NCBI GenBank assembly: GCA_964017235.1
Contig: OZ024931.1
Coordinates: forward strand, 97,420,221-97,484,220
Reading direction: 5' to 3'
Length of the DNA stretch: 64,000 nt
Origin: Sabellastarte sp. h YS-2021
Taxonomy: Eukaryota > Annelida > Polychaeta > Sabellida > Sabellidae
The translations under genes and the position numbers were made by a program. How positions within the stretch are numbered: the first letter of the stretch is position 1; each line of letters opens with the position of its first letter. Shown piece by piece: positions 19,601 through 35,297 of this stretch. Below the pieces are notes generated by a model. It was given only the letters and a program-made list of their open reading frames with translations, searched no databases and was not told the DNA's origin.

Positions 19601-21300
19601 AGGGCTTTAAAGTGGCACAATGTCCATAAATTTGGTCTCTGTGGGCATTTTAGAATTGTTAAAGTGACCTTAGCAATTAAACTACAGATCTGAAACTTTT
19701 TGGGTACATAGATAACAAACAAAAATTATATAATACAGTTTAAGACTTGTCACACTTAGCATTTTCAAATAACAGGGCAAAATACAGAAAAAAAATGTCA
19801 AAAAAGGTGACTTGGGTGAGTGTCTATGGTCCTCATACACAGGTTAAATGTCTACTAAAAGCCTTGATTTTCGGCACATGTAAAAAGAACATAATAATGT
19901 ATTCCAAGATGGGATTTCAGCTCTGTCAGTCACATAGTTTAACAGTCACAGGGCTTAAAAGTGGCAAAAAGTCCAAATATTGGGTCTCTGTGGGCCTTTT
20001 AGAGACCTCAATGTGACCTTCAAATTAAAGCTTCAGACTTAAACTCTGTCAGATACAAAGATTACACATAGAATTTATATCTAATACAGTTTGAAACTTC
20101 TCCAACTTACCACTTCCAACTTACAGGGCAACATATGTAAACAAGAGGAGAGTGCCCGTGAACGGGCACTGTGTCAGCTGACTGAATGTTTTTGATTTGT
20201 GATGGTGATAATGAGAGGAAAGCATAATTATCAGGGAAAGGGCTGTACAGAAATACAGTAAATGGTAACTGAACAGCATGTTCGAAAGATATTCCGAAGC
20301 TGACAGAAGAAAAGGACAAAAAAGTTGTGCCCTGCAAATGGTATTATGAAATAAAGTAACAAGGTAATTGTTTAAGTGTAAAAAGTAGGTTAAAAATATT
20401 TAAAGAAATACTATAAATGCAATATCCTCGTTCGACCATGAAGAAGGGGTCCAAAGGTCAAATCTGACCATACCAAAAGATTCCCAGCCAAAGAATTTAG
20501 GATGATTTACCATCCCAAACCTCTGGGACCAATAATAAGTGAGTTATAAGCACTTTTAAGTTTGGCTATCCTCATTTGACATTGAAGGAGGGGTCCAAGG
20601 TGAAATACGACCACACCAAAAAATTCCCAGCTCATGATTTTCTATAGGCTGGTTTTCATTCCAACCTCTAGGACCAATAATAAGCGAGTTATAAGCACTT
20701 TTATGTTTGGCTATCCTCATTTGACCTTGAAGGAGGGTTCCAAGGTCAAATCGGACCATATTAACAGATTCCCAGCCCATGATTTCCTACAGGTTGGATA
20801 CAATGATTTACTCAACAGTGAGAACCTGAAAGAAGCTATTGCTCAGCTATGCCATGACATAGAGGTCTGCAATTTCAATATGTTATAGCTGACCAAAACG
20901 TCTGTGAATAACATATTTAACAAAATACTCTAAATGTAATAGTTTTCAAGTTACAACTGATTTACTCAACAGTGAGAACCTCAAAGTAACTATTACTCAG
21001 CTATGCAATGAGCTACATGTCTGAATTTTTGCTCTGTTATAGCTGACCTAAAAGTAGGTGAACAACATATTTAAGCAAAATACTGTAAATGCAATAATTT
21101 TCAAGTTACAACTGATTTACTCAATATTGAGAACCTGAAAATAGCTATTGCTCTGCTATGCCATGAGCTATAGGTCTGTAATTTCACTATGTTATAGCTA
21201 ACCCAAAAGTAGGTGAAAAATATATTTTAACAAAATACTCCAAATGCAATATTTTTCAAGTTATAGCTGATTTACTCAACAGTCAGTGCCTGAGAATAAA
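16638..21300. repeat. Array unit 2
   Basis: The gag fragment spans 16638-17326 on the minus strand and the DIRS terminal repeat copy is at 17714-17751. It shares with units 3-4 the base giving GAGACTATGGATG-type sequence (a Thr codon in gag). It has private gag changes (a Glu for Gln, and an Ile for Val). With unit 1 it keeps AAGTTACTCCCC (18436), which reads AAGTTCCTCCCC in all later units. Confidence 0.95.
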
Positions 21301-24300
21301 CTTGTGTTTTCTTTTATCTGCATGTTTTTTGGGTCTAGCTGAGACTACCCGAGAGGGTTCCTCCGACTGACCTGAATGTTCATCCGAGACGTGTCTCGGA
21401 TCAGATTCATGGATGGATTGTTGATCTCCGAGATGATGTCTCGGGTCAGAGTCCTGAATGGATTGTTTATCTCCAAGATGAGGAGGAAGAGGTGGACCAT
21501 ATAAGTCCACATCCATAGTCTCATCCGCCCAAGATTGAGTTCTCGGAGGGGTTGGGTCCAGGTTCTCTGGCTGTTTACTAGTACCAGGCTTAGAGGCAGA
21601 AGAGGAGGTCTGATCCACCTCCCTTTTAGACGTCTTTTTAAAATACTGAAATTCGTCTCAGAGAGACTTCATTGCCTCAAGCATAGAAGCCTGGAAGTAC
21701 ACCCATTTGTTGTTGTAATTAGATGTTAAATTGAGAACCCAGGGATTTTTCAAGTTTGGACTCGTTTTTCTGCTGTAAAGCTGTACCTGGGGTTGGTGGG
21801 ACAGTTTTAGCTGGAGTTTGAAGAGACAGTGACTCGAAACGCAGGGGTTGAGGACGTGGTGGGGATGCAAATAATTGTTGAGCAGTACCCTCAAGGTCTG
21901 CCCGAGATCCTGTAAATGAATCCACATCCTCGTCACCCAGGAAGTGAAGCTCATTGTCTCTGGAAGTGTCAGCTTCTTCCTTACATACCGTTTCCTGTTT
22001 TTAATTTTTGTTCTTTGGGTATTGAAAGATATTTTTATGCAATAAAATGTATGCGTACAAGCAAGCCTGAACCGAGAAAACTCACAAAATGCAAAAAAGT
22101 AAAATACTTATCCTGTCGAAACAGAACTTTCACATAATAACCTAAAACATTAATCAAGAAAAATAGCCAAGTAATAACATCCAACAATACTTGAAAACTG
22201 GGAAATAGAGTAAAATATTACTGCAAATAGTAAACGCTTCCAAATCACGCAGCCAACGAGAAAAGGAGGAAGAATTGAGAAGAGTTCCACGAGAATACAA
22301 CCTGATGCTACGGCCAACTATAAATGTCTATTTTTCTTGGATGTTGGCCGGATGCCTGCGGCCTCCCGAGATCAGCATTCAGTTCCACATGGTAAGCTAT
22401 TGTAGCGCAATAAAATTGTGAGTTGATATGTATTTTAAATAAAACTCCATAATAAATAAATATATATATATATATATATAATTTGACATACCTTGCAATA
22501 AAGCAGTTTTACCAAAATAATGTCCCAAAACTCTAGCAGAGGATAATGACACCCAAGGTAGGCCACATGTGCTCTACATTTCCAAAAATTCAATACTGAC
22601 CATATTAGTCTTCAAAATTAAACCTTGTGTGACTCTCTATTCAACAAGGTGACCATACATATACAGACTTAAAACGCATATTGGGATTTGTACACTCTTG
22701 GTTTAAATACACCACTTCAAAAAAACTAGATTGGGTCAACTCGGCGCCAACATATCAACACAGGTCATCACTCACACAACATGTTTTCACTATGTATTTG
22801 ATTTCATTAGCATTTAATTCACTGTTGATAGATTTACATAGTACTGCAAAATGAAAACAATAAAAATACCAGAGGTGGCCAAAACCTTTGCAATGAATAA
22901 TGCATATATATAAAAAAGGTTTCAAGAAAGTCAAACAGTCATTGAGAATATTATTACATGTACATTGTAACATTACATACTTAAAATTCGATAATAAGAA
23001 GCTGACCTTTAATATGGTAGATATTGTACACTTATACTTCAATAAAAAAATTAAAAAGCTAATTTTTGGATATTATTTCATATCATTTTTTATGCAAAGT
23101 TCCTCCCCTGTAAAATTGCGGTGGGCAAAGTCCTTTGTGGGCAAAGGTCCTGTGGGCAAGAGCCCTTGTGGGCAAAGGTCCAAACACAAGTTTATCTGTT
23201 TCTATGTTTTAACATATTAGTGGATAGATGAAACATTATAAAACAAATACGCAATTAGATTTTGTTTTTTTTTCTTCATAATTTGACATGTATCCTTCCA
23301 AGCCTTTTACAAGGTAAATTAAAGCTGGTTTCACAGTTTCATTTATAATAAGAAGAAACAGTAAAATCTGACAATATCACTTCTCAGTTCCTTGCAAACA
23401 AAATGAAGTTTTAGTTTATATAGTGCTATATATGCCGGGTTTTATACCAGCATACTGCTTAAACAAAGAGGATGAGTGCTTTTTTCATATATGTAGAGCA
23501 AAAAAAAAGAAGATATGGTATAAATCTGATTGATGTATGTTGATCATCTAATTAAACATCTAACTTTTACTGAAGATCTAACACTATTACAGGAGATCTG
23601 CAACCCTACTGATCAGCCTGGTTCTTTGTTTCTCATTTGATATCATTTCAATACATTTGTTTATTTAGTGTCACTCAACAGCTGGAGGTCCTCAGAGGGA
23701 GGTGGGGGTGGGACTACATTACCTAATATGACAAAGGGATGGAGTGATACTGCATAAATGGTAAGAGATAAACACTCTGATATATATAAAAGGGGTAATA
23801 AAATACTCAGAAATCATCAATGGTTCAGTCTATCTATTTTATAAACTTGCAATACAAAAAGCTTAGTTATTCTTATGACTGATAAAAAAATATGCCTCCA
23901 GATTTAAATATAAATTATTAAACCACAAGAACAGATTTATAATAATAATTCAGAATTGAGAATTTTAAATGTGTGATTAACAACTGAAATAAGTTCATAA
24001 CTGTAGGAGCTGTGTCAAAATTAACTGAGGCAAGTTGAAAAATACTAAGCTAGTTAAGAGTTAAAAATCCCCTATTTTTACTACATAAGGCTATAGTTTC
24101 ATTAATATTGGGACTTAAAGCTCACCAGAAAATAACAGTGTCCATTTTACCTACTTTAATATGTATAACCAGTTTCATTTCAAGCAGGGAGATAAAAACA
24201 GGCACTTCCTTTGAAAAATTCAAAGATTTCAGCTCTATGAGCCACATAGTTCGACAGTTACAGGGCTTTAAAGTGGCACAATGTCCATAAATTTGGTCTC

Positions 24301-25961
24301 TGTGGGCATTTTAGAATTGTTAAAGTGACCTTAGCAATTAAACTACAGATCTGAAACTTTTTGGGTACATAGATAACAAACAAAAATTATATAATACAGT
24401 TTAAGACTTGTCACACTTAGCATTTTCAAATAACAGGGCAAAATACAGAAAAAAAATGTCAAAAAAGGTGACTTGGGTGAGTGTCTATGGTCCTCATACA
24501 CAGGTTAAATGTCTACTAAAAGCCTTGATTTTCGGCACATGTAAAAAGAACATAATAATGTATTCCAAGATGGGATTTCAGCTCTGTCAGTCACATAGTT
24601 TAACAGTCACAGGGCTTAAAAGTGGCAAAAAGTCCAAATATTGGGTCTCTGTGGGCCTTTTAGAGACCTCAATGTGACCTTCAAATTAAAGCTTCAGACT
24701 TAAACTCTGTCAGATACAAAGATTACACATAGAATTTATATCTAATACAGTTTGAAACTTCTCCAACTTACCACTTCCAACTTACAGGGCAACATATGTA
24801 AACAAGAGGAGAGTGCCCGTGAACGGGCACTGTGTCAGCTGACTGAATGTTTTTGATTTGTGATGGTGATAATGAGAGGAAAGCATAATTATCAGGGAAA
24901 GGGCTGTACAGAAATACAGTAAATGGTAACTGAACAGCATGTTCGAAAGATATTCCGAAGCTGACAGAAGAAAAGGACAAAAAAGTTGTGCCCTGCAAAT
25001 GGTATTATGAAATAAAGTAACAAGGTAATTGTTTAAGTGTAAAAAGTAGGTTAAAAATATTTAAAGAAATACTATAAATGCAATATCCTCGTTCGACCAT
25101 GAAGAAGGGGTCCAAAGGTCAAATCTGACCATACCAAAAGATTCCCAGCCAAAGAATTTAGGATGATTTACCATCCCAAACCTCTGGGACCAATAATAAG
25201 TGAGTTATAAGCACTTTTAAGTTTGGCTATCCTCATTTGACATTGAAGGAGGGGTCCAAGGTGAAATACGACCACACCAAAAAATTCCCAGCTCATGATT
25301 TTCTATAGGCTGGTTTTCATTCCAACCTCTAGGACCAATAATAAGCGAGTTATAAGCACTTTTATGTTTGGCTATCCTCATTTGACCTTGAAGGAGGGTT
25401 CCAAGGTCAAATCGGACCATATTAACAGATTCCCAGCCCATGATTTCCTACAGGTTGGATACAATGATTTACTCAACAGTGAGAACCTGAAAGAAGCTAT
25501 TGCTCAGCTATGCCATGACATAGAGGTCTGCAATTTCAATATGTTATAGCTGACCAAAACGTCTGTGAATAACATATTTAACAAAATACTCTAAATGTAA
25601 TAGTTTTCAAGTTACAACTGATTTACTCAACAGTGAGAACCTCAAAGTAACTATTACTCAGCTATGCAATGAGCTACATGTCTGAATTTTTGCTCTGTTA
25701 TAGCTGACCTAAAAGTAGGTGAACAACATATTTAAGCAAAATACTGTAAATGCAATAATTTTCAAGTTACAACTGATTTACTCAATATTGAGAACCTGAA
25801 AATAGCTATTGCTCCGCTATGCCATGAGCTATAGGTCTGTAATTTCACTATGTTATAGCTAACCCAAAAGTAGGTGAAAAATATATTTTAACAAAATACT
25901 CCAAATGCAATATTTTTCAAGTTATAGCTGATTTACTCAACAGTCAGTGCCTGAGAATAAA
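21301..25961. repeat. Array unit 3
   Basis: The gag fragment is at 21301-21989 (minus). It carries the G form of GTGAGT(T/G)GATATG (22424), unlike units 1, 2, 4, 5 and 8. It has lost an AGAC in the phrase CATATCAACAGACAGG (22758) and keeps GCTCCGCTATG in the satellite, as units 1 and 11 do. Confidence 0.95.
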
Positions 25962-28900
25962 CTTGTGTTTTCTTTTATCTGCATGTTTTTTGGGTCTAGC
26001 TGAGACTACCCGAGAGGGTTCCTCCGACTGACCTGAATGTTCATCCGAGACGTGTCTCGGATCAGATTCATGGATGGATTGTTGATCTCCGAGATGATGT
26101 CTCGGGTCAGAGTCCTGAATGGATTGTTTATCTCCAAGATGAGGAGGAAGAGGTGGACCATATAAGTCCACATCCATAGTCTCATCTGCCCAAGATTGAG
26201 TTCTCGGAGGGGTTGGGTCCAGGTTCTCTGGCTGTTTACTAGTACCAGGCTTAGAGGCAGAAGAGGAGGTCTGATCCACCTCCCTTTTAGACGTCTTTTT
26301 AAAATACTGAAATTCGTCTCAGAGAGACTTCATTGCCTCAAGCATAGAAGCCTGGAAGTACACCCATTTGTTGTTGTAATTAGATGTTAAATTGAGAACC
26401 CAGGGATTTTTCAAGTTTGGACTCGTTTTTCTGCTGTAAAGCTGTACCTGGGGTTGGTGGGACAGTTTTAGCTGGAGTTTGAAGAGACAGTGACTCGAAA
26501 CGCAGGGGTTGAGGACGTGGTGGGGATGCAAATAATTGTTGAGCAGTACCCTCAAGGTCTGCCCGAGATCCTGTAAATGAATCCACATCCTCGTCACCCA
26601 GGAAGTGAAGCTCATTGTCTCTGGAAGTGTCAGCTTCTTCCTTACATACCGTTTCCTGTTTTTAATTTTTGTTCTTTGGGTATTGAAAGATATTTTTATG
26701 CAATAAAATGTATGCGTACAAGCAAGCCTGAACCGAGAAAACTCACAAAATGCAAAAAAGTAAAATACTTATCCTGTCGAAACAGAACTTTCACATAATA
26801 ACCTAAAACATTAATTAAGAAAAATAGCCAAGTAATAACATCCAACAATACTTGAAAACTGGGAAATAGAGTAAAATATTACTGCAAATAGTAAACGCTT
26901 CCAAATCACGCAGCCAACGAGAAAAGGAGGAAGAATTGAGAAGAGTTCCACGAGAATACAACCTGATGCTACGGCCAACTATAAATGTCTATTTTTCTTG
27001 GATGTTGGCCGGATGCCTGCGGCCTCCCGAGATCAGCATTCAGTTCCACATGGTAAGCTATTGTAGCGCAATAAAATTGTGAGTTTATATGTATTTTAAA
27101 TAAAACTCCATAATAAATAAATATATATATATATATATATATATAATTTGACATACCTTGCAATAAAGCAGTTTTACCAAAATAATGTCCCAAAACTCTA
27201 GCAGAGGATAATGACACCCAAGGTAGGCCACATGTGCTCTACATTTCCAAAAATTCAATACTGACCATATTAGTCTTCAAAATTAAACCTTGTGTGACTC
27301 TCTATTCAACAAGGTGACCATACATATACAGACTTAAAACGCATATTGGGATTTGTACACTCTTGGTTTAAATACACCACTTCAAAAAAACTAGATTGGG
27401 TCAACTCGGCGCCAACATATCAACAGACAGGTCATCACTCACGCAACATGTTTTCACTATGTATTTGATTTCATTAGCATTTAATTCACTGTTGATAGAT
27501 TTACATAGTACTGCAAAATGAAAACAATAAAAATACCAGAGGTGGCCAAAACCTTTGCAATGAATAATGCATATATATAAAAAAGGTTTCAAGAAAGTCA
27601 AACAGTCATTGAGAATATTATTACATGTACATTGTAACATTACATACTTAAAATTCGATAATAAGAAGCTGACCTTTAATATGGTAGATATTGTACACTT
27701 ATACTTCAATAAAAAATTAAAAAGCTAATTTTTGGATATTATTTCATATCATTTTTTATGCAAAGTTCCTCCCCTGTAAAATTGCGGTGGGCAAAGTCCT
27801 TTGTGGGCAAAGGTCCTGTGGGCAAGAGCCCTTGTGGGCAAAGGTCCAAACACAAGTTTATCTGTTTCTATGTTTTAACATATTAGTGGATAGATGAAAC
27901 ATTATAAAACAAATACGCAATTAGATTTTGTTTTTTTTTCTTCATAATTTGACATGTATCCTTCCAAGCCTTTTACAAGGTAAATTAAAGCTGGTTTCAC
28001 AGTTTCATTTATAATAAGAAGAAACAGTAAAATCTGACAATATCACTTCTCAGTTCCTTGCAAACAAAATGAAGTTTTAGTTTATATAGTGCTACATATG
28101 CCGGGTTTTATACCAGCATACTGCTTAAACAAAGAGGATGAGTGCTTTTTTCATATATGTAGAGCAAAAAAAAAGAAGATATGGTATAAATCTGATTGAT
28201 GTATGTTGATCATCTAATTAAACATCTAACTTTTACTGAAGATCTAACACTATTACAGGAGATCTGCAACCCTACTGATCAGCCTGGTTCTTTGTTTCTC
28301 ATTTGATATCATTTCAATACATTTGTTTATTTAGTGTCACTCAACAGCTGGAGGTCCTCAGAGGGAGGTGGGGGTGGGACTACATTACCTAATATGACAA
28401 AGGGATGGAGTGATACTGCATAAATGGTAAGAGATAAACACTCTGATATATATAAAAGGGGTAATAAAATACTCAGAAATCATCAATGGTTCAGTCTATC
28501 TATTTTATAAACTTGCAATACAAAAAGCTTAGTTATTCTTATGACTGATAAAAAAATATGCCTCCAGATTTAAATATAAATTATTAAACCACAAGAACAG
28601 ATTTATAATAATAATTCAGAATTGAGAATTTTAAATGTGTGATTAACAACTGAAATAAGTTCATAACTGTAGGAGCTGTGTCAAAATTAACTGAGGCAAG
28701 TTGAAAAATACTAAGCTAGTTAAGAGTTAAAAATCCCCTATTTTTACTACATAAGGCTATAGTTTCATTAATATTGGGACTTAAAGCTCACCAGAAAATA
28801 ACAGTGTCCATTTTACCTACTTTAATATGTATAACCAGTTTCATTTCAAGCAGGGAGATAAAAACAGGCACTTCCTTTGAAAAATTCAAAGATTTCAGCT

Positions 28901-30627
28901 CTATGAGCCACATAGTTCGACAGTTACAGGGCTTTAAAGTGGCACAATGTCCATAAATTTGGTCTCTGTGGGCATTTTAGAATTGTTAAAGTGACCTTAG
29001 CAATTAAACTACAGATCTGAAACTTTTTGGGTACATAGATAACAAACAAAAATTATATAATACAGTTTAAGACTTGTCACACTTAGCATTTTCAAATAAC
29101 AGGGCAAAATACAGAAAAAAAATGTCAAAAAAGGTGACTTGGGTGAGTGTCTATGGTCCTCATACACAGGTTAAATGTCTACTAAAAGCCTTGATTTTCG
29201 GCACATGTAAAAAGAACATAATAATGTATTCCAAGATGGGATTTCAGCTCTGTCAGTCACATAGTTTAACAGTCACAGGGCTTAAAAGTGGCAAAAAGTC
29301 CAAATATTGGGTCTCTGTGGGCCTTTTAGAGACCTCAATGTGACCTTCAAATTAAAGCTTCAGACTTAAACTCTGTCAGATACAAAGATTACACATAGAA
29401 TTTATATCTAATACAGTTTGAAACTTCTCCAACTTACCACTTCCAACTTACAGGGCAACATATGTAAACAAGAGGAGAGTGCCCGTGAACGGGCACTGTG
29501 TCAGCTGACTGAATGTTTTTGATTTGTGATGGTGATAATGAGAGGAAAGCATAATTATCAGGGAAAGGGCTGTACAGAAATACAGTAAATGGTAACTGAA
29601 CAGCATGTTCGAAAGATATTCCGAAGCTGACAGAAGAAAAGGACAAAAAAGTTGTGCCCTGCAAATGGTATTATGAAATAAAGTAACAAGGTAATTGTTT
29701 AAGTGTAAAAAGTAGGTTAAAAATATTTAAAGAAATACTATAAATGCAATATCCTCGTTCGACCATGAAGAAGGGGTCCAAAGGTCAAATCTGACCATAC
29801 CAAAAGATTCCCAGCCAAAGAATTTAGGATGATTTACCATCCCAAACCTCTGGGACCAATAATAAGTGAGTTATAAGCACTTTTAAGTTTGGCTATCCTC
29901 ATTTGACATTGAAGGAGGGGTCCAAGGTGAAATATGACCACACCAAAAAATTCCCAGCTCATGATTTTCTATAGGTTGGTTTTCATTCCAACCTCTAGGA
30001 CCAATAATAAGCGAGTTATAAGCACTTTTATGTTTGGCTATCCTCATTTGACCTTGAAGGAGGGTTCCAAGGTCAAATCGGACCATATTAACAGATTCCC
30101 AGCCCATGATTTCCTACAGGTTGGATACAATGATTTACTCAACAGTGAGAACCTGAAAGAAGCTATTGCTCAGCTATGCCATGACATAGAGATCTGCAAT
30201 TTCAATATGTTATAGCTGACCAAAACGTCTGTGAATAACATATTTAACAAAATACTCTAAATGTAATAGTTTTCAAGTTACAACTGATTTACTCAACAGT
30301 GAGAACCTCAAAGTAACTATTACTCAGCTATGCAATGAGCTACATGTCTGAATTTTTGCTCTGTTATAGCTGACCTAAAAGTAGGTGAACAACATATTTA
30401 AGCAAAATACTGTAAATGCAATAATTTTCAAGTTACAACTGATTTACTCAATATTGAGAACCTGAAAATAGCTATTGCTCTGCTATGCCATGAGCTATAG
30501 GTCTGTAATTTCACTATGTTATAGCTAACCCAAAAGTAGGTGAAAAATATATTTTAACAAAATACTCCAAATGCAATATTTTTCAAGTTATAGCTGATTT
30601 ACTCAACAGTCAGTGCCTGAGAATAAA
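25962..30627. repeat. Array unit 4
   Basis: The gag fragment is at 25962-26650 (minus). It is the first of five consecutive units (4-8) with a 6-A instead of 7-A run near 27710. Its right part carries GAAATATGACC (29930) and GAGATCTGC (30189), found elsewhere only in unit 7. Confidence 0.95.
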
Positions 30628-31782
30628 CTTGTGTTTTCTTTTATCTGCATGTTTTTTGGGTCTAGCTGAGACTACCCGAGAGGGTTCCTCCGACTGACCT
30701 GAATGTTCATCCGAGACGTGTCTCGGATCAGATTCATGGATGGATTGTTGATCTCCGAGATGATGTCTCGGGTCAGAGTCCTGAATGGATTGTTTATCTC
30801 CAAGATGAGGAGGAAGAGGTGGACCATATAAGTCCACATCCATAGCCTCATCCGCCCAAGATTGAGTTCTCGGAGGGGTTGGGTCCAGGTTCTCTGGCTG
30901 TTTACTAGTACCAGGCTTAGAGGCAGAAGAGGAGGTCTGATCCACCTCCCTTTTAGACGTCTTTTTAAAATACTGAAATTCGTCTCAGAGAGACTTCATT
31001 GCCTCAAGCATAGAAGCCTGGAAGTACACCCATTTGTTGTTGTAATTAGATGTTAAATTGAGAACCCAGGGATTTTTCAAGTTTGGACTCGTTTTTCTGC
31101 TGTAAAGCTGTACCTGGGGTTGGTGGGACAGTTTTAGCTGGAGTTTGAAGAGACAGTGACTCGAAACGCAGGGGTTGAGGACGTGGTGGGGATGCAAATA
31201 ATTGTTGAGCAGTACCCTCAAGGTCTGCCCGAGATCCTGTAAATGAATCCACATCCTCGTCACCCAGGAAGTGAAGCTCATTGTCTCTGGAAGTGTCAGC
31301 TTCTTCCTTACATACCGTTTCCTGTTTTTAATTTTTGTTCTTTGGGTATTGAAAGATATTTTTATGCAATAAAATGTATGCGTACAAGCAAGCCTGAACC
31401 GAGAAAACTCACAAAATGCAAAAAAGTAAAATACTTATCCTGTCGAAACAGAACTTTCACATAATAACCTAAAACATTAATTAAGAAAAATAGCCAAGTA
31501 ATAACATCCAACAATACTTGAAAACTGGGAAATAGAGTAAAATATTACTGCAAATAGTAAATGCTTCCAAATCACGCAGCCAACGAGAAAAGGAGGAAGA
31601 ATTGAGAAGAGTTCCACGAGAATACAACCTGATGCTACGGCCAACTATAAATGTCTATTTTTCTTGGATGTTGGCCGGATGCCTGCGGCCTCCCGAGATC
31701 AGCATTCAGTTCCACATGGTAAGCTATTGTAGCGCAATAAAATTGTGAGTTTATATGTATTTTAAATAAAACTCCATAATAA

Positions 31783-31817
<35 letters not shown>

Positions 31818-34800
31818 GACATACCTTGCAATAAAGCAGTTTTACCAAAATAATGTCCCAAAACTCTAGCAGAGGATAATGACACCCAAGGTAGGCCACA
31901 TGTGCTCTACATTTCCAAAAATTCAATACTGACCATATTAGTCTTCAAAATTAAACCTTGTGTGACTCTCTATTCAATAAGGTGACCATACATATACAGA
32001 CTTAAAACGCATATTGGGATTTGTACACTCTTGGTTTAAATACACCACTTCAAAAAAACTAGATTGGGTCAACTCGGCGCCAACATATCAACAGACAGGT
32101 CATCACTCACGCAACATGTTTTCACTATGTATTTGATTTCATTAGCATTTAATTCACTGTTGATAGATTTACATAGTACTGCAAAATGAAAACAATAAAA
32201 ATACCAGAGGTGGCCAAAACCTTTGCAATGAATAATGCATATATATAAAAAAGGTTTCAAGAAAGTCAAACAGTCATTGAGAATATTATTACATGTACAT
32301 TGTAACATTACATACTTAAAATTCGATAATAAGAAGCTGACCTTTAATATGGTAGATATTGTACACTTATACTTCAATAAAAAATTAAAAAGCTAATTTT
32401 TGGATATTATTTCATATCATTTTTTATGCAAAGTTCCTCCCCTGTAAAATTGCGGTGGGCAAAGTCCTTTGTGGGCAAAGGTCCTGTGGGCAAGAGCCCT
32501 TGTGGGCAAAGGTCCAAACACAAGTTTATCTGTTTCTATGTTTTAACATATTAGTGGATAGATGAAACATTATAAAACAAATACGCAATTAGATTTTGTT
32601 TTTTTTTCTTCATAATTTGACATGTATCCTTCCAAGCCTTTTACAAGGTAAATTAAAGCTGGTTTCACAGTTTCATTTATAATAAGAAGAAACAGTAAAA
32701 TCTGACAATATCACTTCTCAGTTCCTTGCAAACAAAATGAAGTTTTAGTTTATATAGTGCTACATATGCCGGGTTTTATACCAGCATACTGCTTAAACAA
32801 AGAGGATGAGTGCTTTTTTCATATATGTAGAGCAAAAAAAAAGAAGATATGGTATAAATCTGATTGATGTATGTTGATCATCTAATTAAACATCTAACTT
32901 TTACTGAAGATCTAACACTATTACAGGAGATCTGCAACCCTACTGATCAGCCTGGTTCTTTGTTTCTCATTTGATATCATTTCAATACATTTGTTTATTT
33001 AGTGTCACTCAACAGCTGGAGGTCCTCAGAGGGAGGTGGGGGTGGGACTACATTACCTAATATGACAAAGGGATGGAGTGATACTGCATAAATGGTAAGA
33101 GATAAACACTCTGATATATATATAAAAGGGGTAATAAAATACTCAGAAATCATCAATGGTTCAGTCTATCTATTTTATAAACTTGCAATACAAAAAGCTT
33201 AGTTATTCTTATGACTGATAAAAAAATATGCCTCCAGATTTAAATATAAATTATTAAACCACAAGAACAGATTTATAATAATAATTCAGAATTGAGAATT
33301 TTAAATGTGTGATTAACAACTGAAATAAGTTCATAACTGTAGGAGCTGTGTCAAAATTAACTGAGGCAAGTTGAAAAATACTAAGCTAGTTAAGAGTTAA
33401 AAATCCCCTATTTTTACTACATAAGGCTATAGTTTCATTAATATTGGGACTTAAAGCTCACCAGAAAATAACAGTGTCCATTTTACCTACTTTAATATGT
33501 ATAACCAGTTTCATTTCAAGCAGGGAGATAAAAACAGGCACTTCCTTTGAAAAATTCAAAGATTTCAGCTCTATGAGCCACATAGTTCGACAGTTACAGG
33601 GCTTTAAAGTGGCACAATGTCCATAAATTTGGTCTCTGTGGGCATTTTAGAATTGTTAAAGTGACCTTAGCAATTAAACTACAGATCTGAAACTTTTTGG
33701 GTACATAGATAACAAACAAAAATTATATAATACAGTTTAAGACTTGTCACACTTAGCATTTTCAAATAACAGGGCAAAATACAGAAAAAAAATGTCAAAA
33801 AAGGTGACTTGGGTGAGTGTCTATGGTCCTCATACACAGGTTAAATGTCTACTAAAAGCCTTGATTTTCGGCACATGTAAAAAGAACATAATAATGTATT
33901 CCAAGATGGGATTTCAGCTCTGTCAGTCACATAGTTTAACAGTCACAGGGCTTAAAAGTGGCAAAAAGTCCAAATATTGGGTCTCTGTGGGCCTTTTAGA
34001 GACCTCAATGTGACCTTCAAATTAAAGCTTCAGACTTAAACTCTGTCAGATACAAAGATTACACATAGAATTTATATCTAATACAGTTTGAAACTTCTCC
34101 AACTTACCACTTCCAACTTACAGGGCAACATATGTAAACAAGAGGAGAGTGCCCGTGAACGGGCACTGTGTCAGCTGACTGAATGTTTTTGATTTGTGAT
34201 GGTGATAATGAGAGGAAAGCATAATTATCAGGGAAAGGGCTGTACAGAAATACAGTAAATGGTAACTGAACAGCATGTTCGAAAGATATTCCGAAGCTGA
34301 CAGAAGAAAAGGACAAAAAAGTTGTGCCCTGCAAATGGTATTATGAAATAAAGTAACAAGGTAATTGTTTAAGTGTAAAAAGTAGGTTAAAAATATTTAA
34401 AGAAATACTATAAATGCAATATCCTCGTTCGACCATGAAGAAGGGGTCCAAAGGTCAAATCTGACCATACCAAAAGATTCCCAGCCAAAGAATTTAGGAT
34501 GATTTACCATCCCAAACCTCTGGGACCAATAATAAGTGAGTTATAAGCACTTTTAAGTTTGGCTATCCTCATTTGACATTGAAGGAGGGGTCCAAGGTGA
34601 AATACGACCACACCAAAAAATTCCCAGCTCATGATTTTCTATAGGTTGGTTTTCATTCCAACCTCTAGGACCAATAATAAGCGAGTTATAAGCACTTTTA
34701 TGTTTGGCTATCCTCATTTGACCTTGAAGGAGGGTTCCAAGGTCAAATCGGACCATATTAACAGATTCCCAGCCCATGATTTCCTACAGGTTGGATACAA

Positions 34801-35297
34801 TGATTTACTCAACAGTGAGAACCTGAAAGAAGCTATTGCTCAGCTATGCCATGACATAGAGGTCTGCAATTTCAATATGTTATAGCTGACCAAAACGTCT
34901 GTGAATAACATATTTAACAAAATACTCTAAATGTAATAGTTTTCAAGTTACAACTGATTTACTCAACAGTGAGAACCTCAAAGTAACTATTACTCAGCTA
35001 TGCAATGAGCTACATGTCTGAATTTTTGCTCTGTTATAGCTGACCTAAAAGTAGGTGAACAACATATTTAAGCAAAATACTGTAAATGCAATAATTTTCA
35101 AGTTACAACTGATTTACTCAATATTGAGAACCTGAAAATAGCTATTGCTCTGCTATGCCATGAGCTATAGGTCTGTAATTTCACTATGTTATAGCTAACC
35201 CAAAAGTAGGTGAAAAATATATTTTAACAAAATACTCCAAATGCAATATTTTTCAAGTTATAGCTGATTTACTCAACAGTCAGTGCCTGAGAATAAA
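30628..35297. repeat. Array unit 5
   Basis: The gag fragment is at 30628-31316 (minus). It has the longer GATATATATATAAAAGG form (33113), shared with units 8-11 but not with 4, 6 or 7. Private changes include AAATGCTTCC (31560) and TTCAATAAGG (31974). Confidence 0.95.
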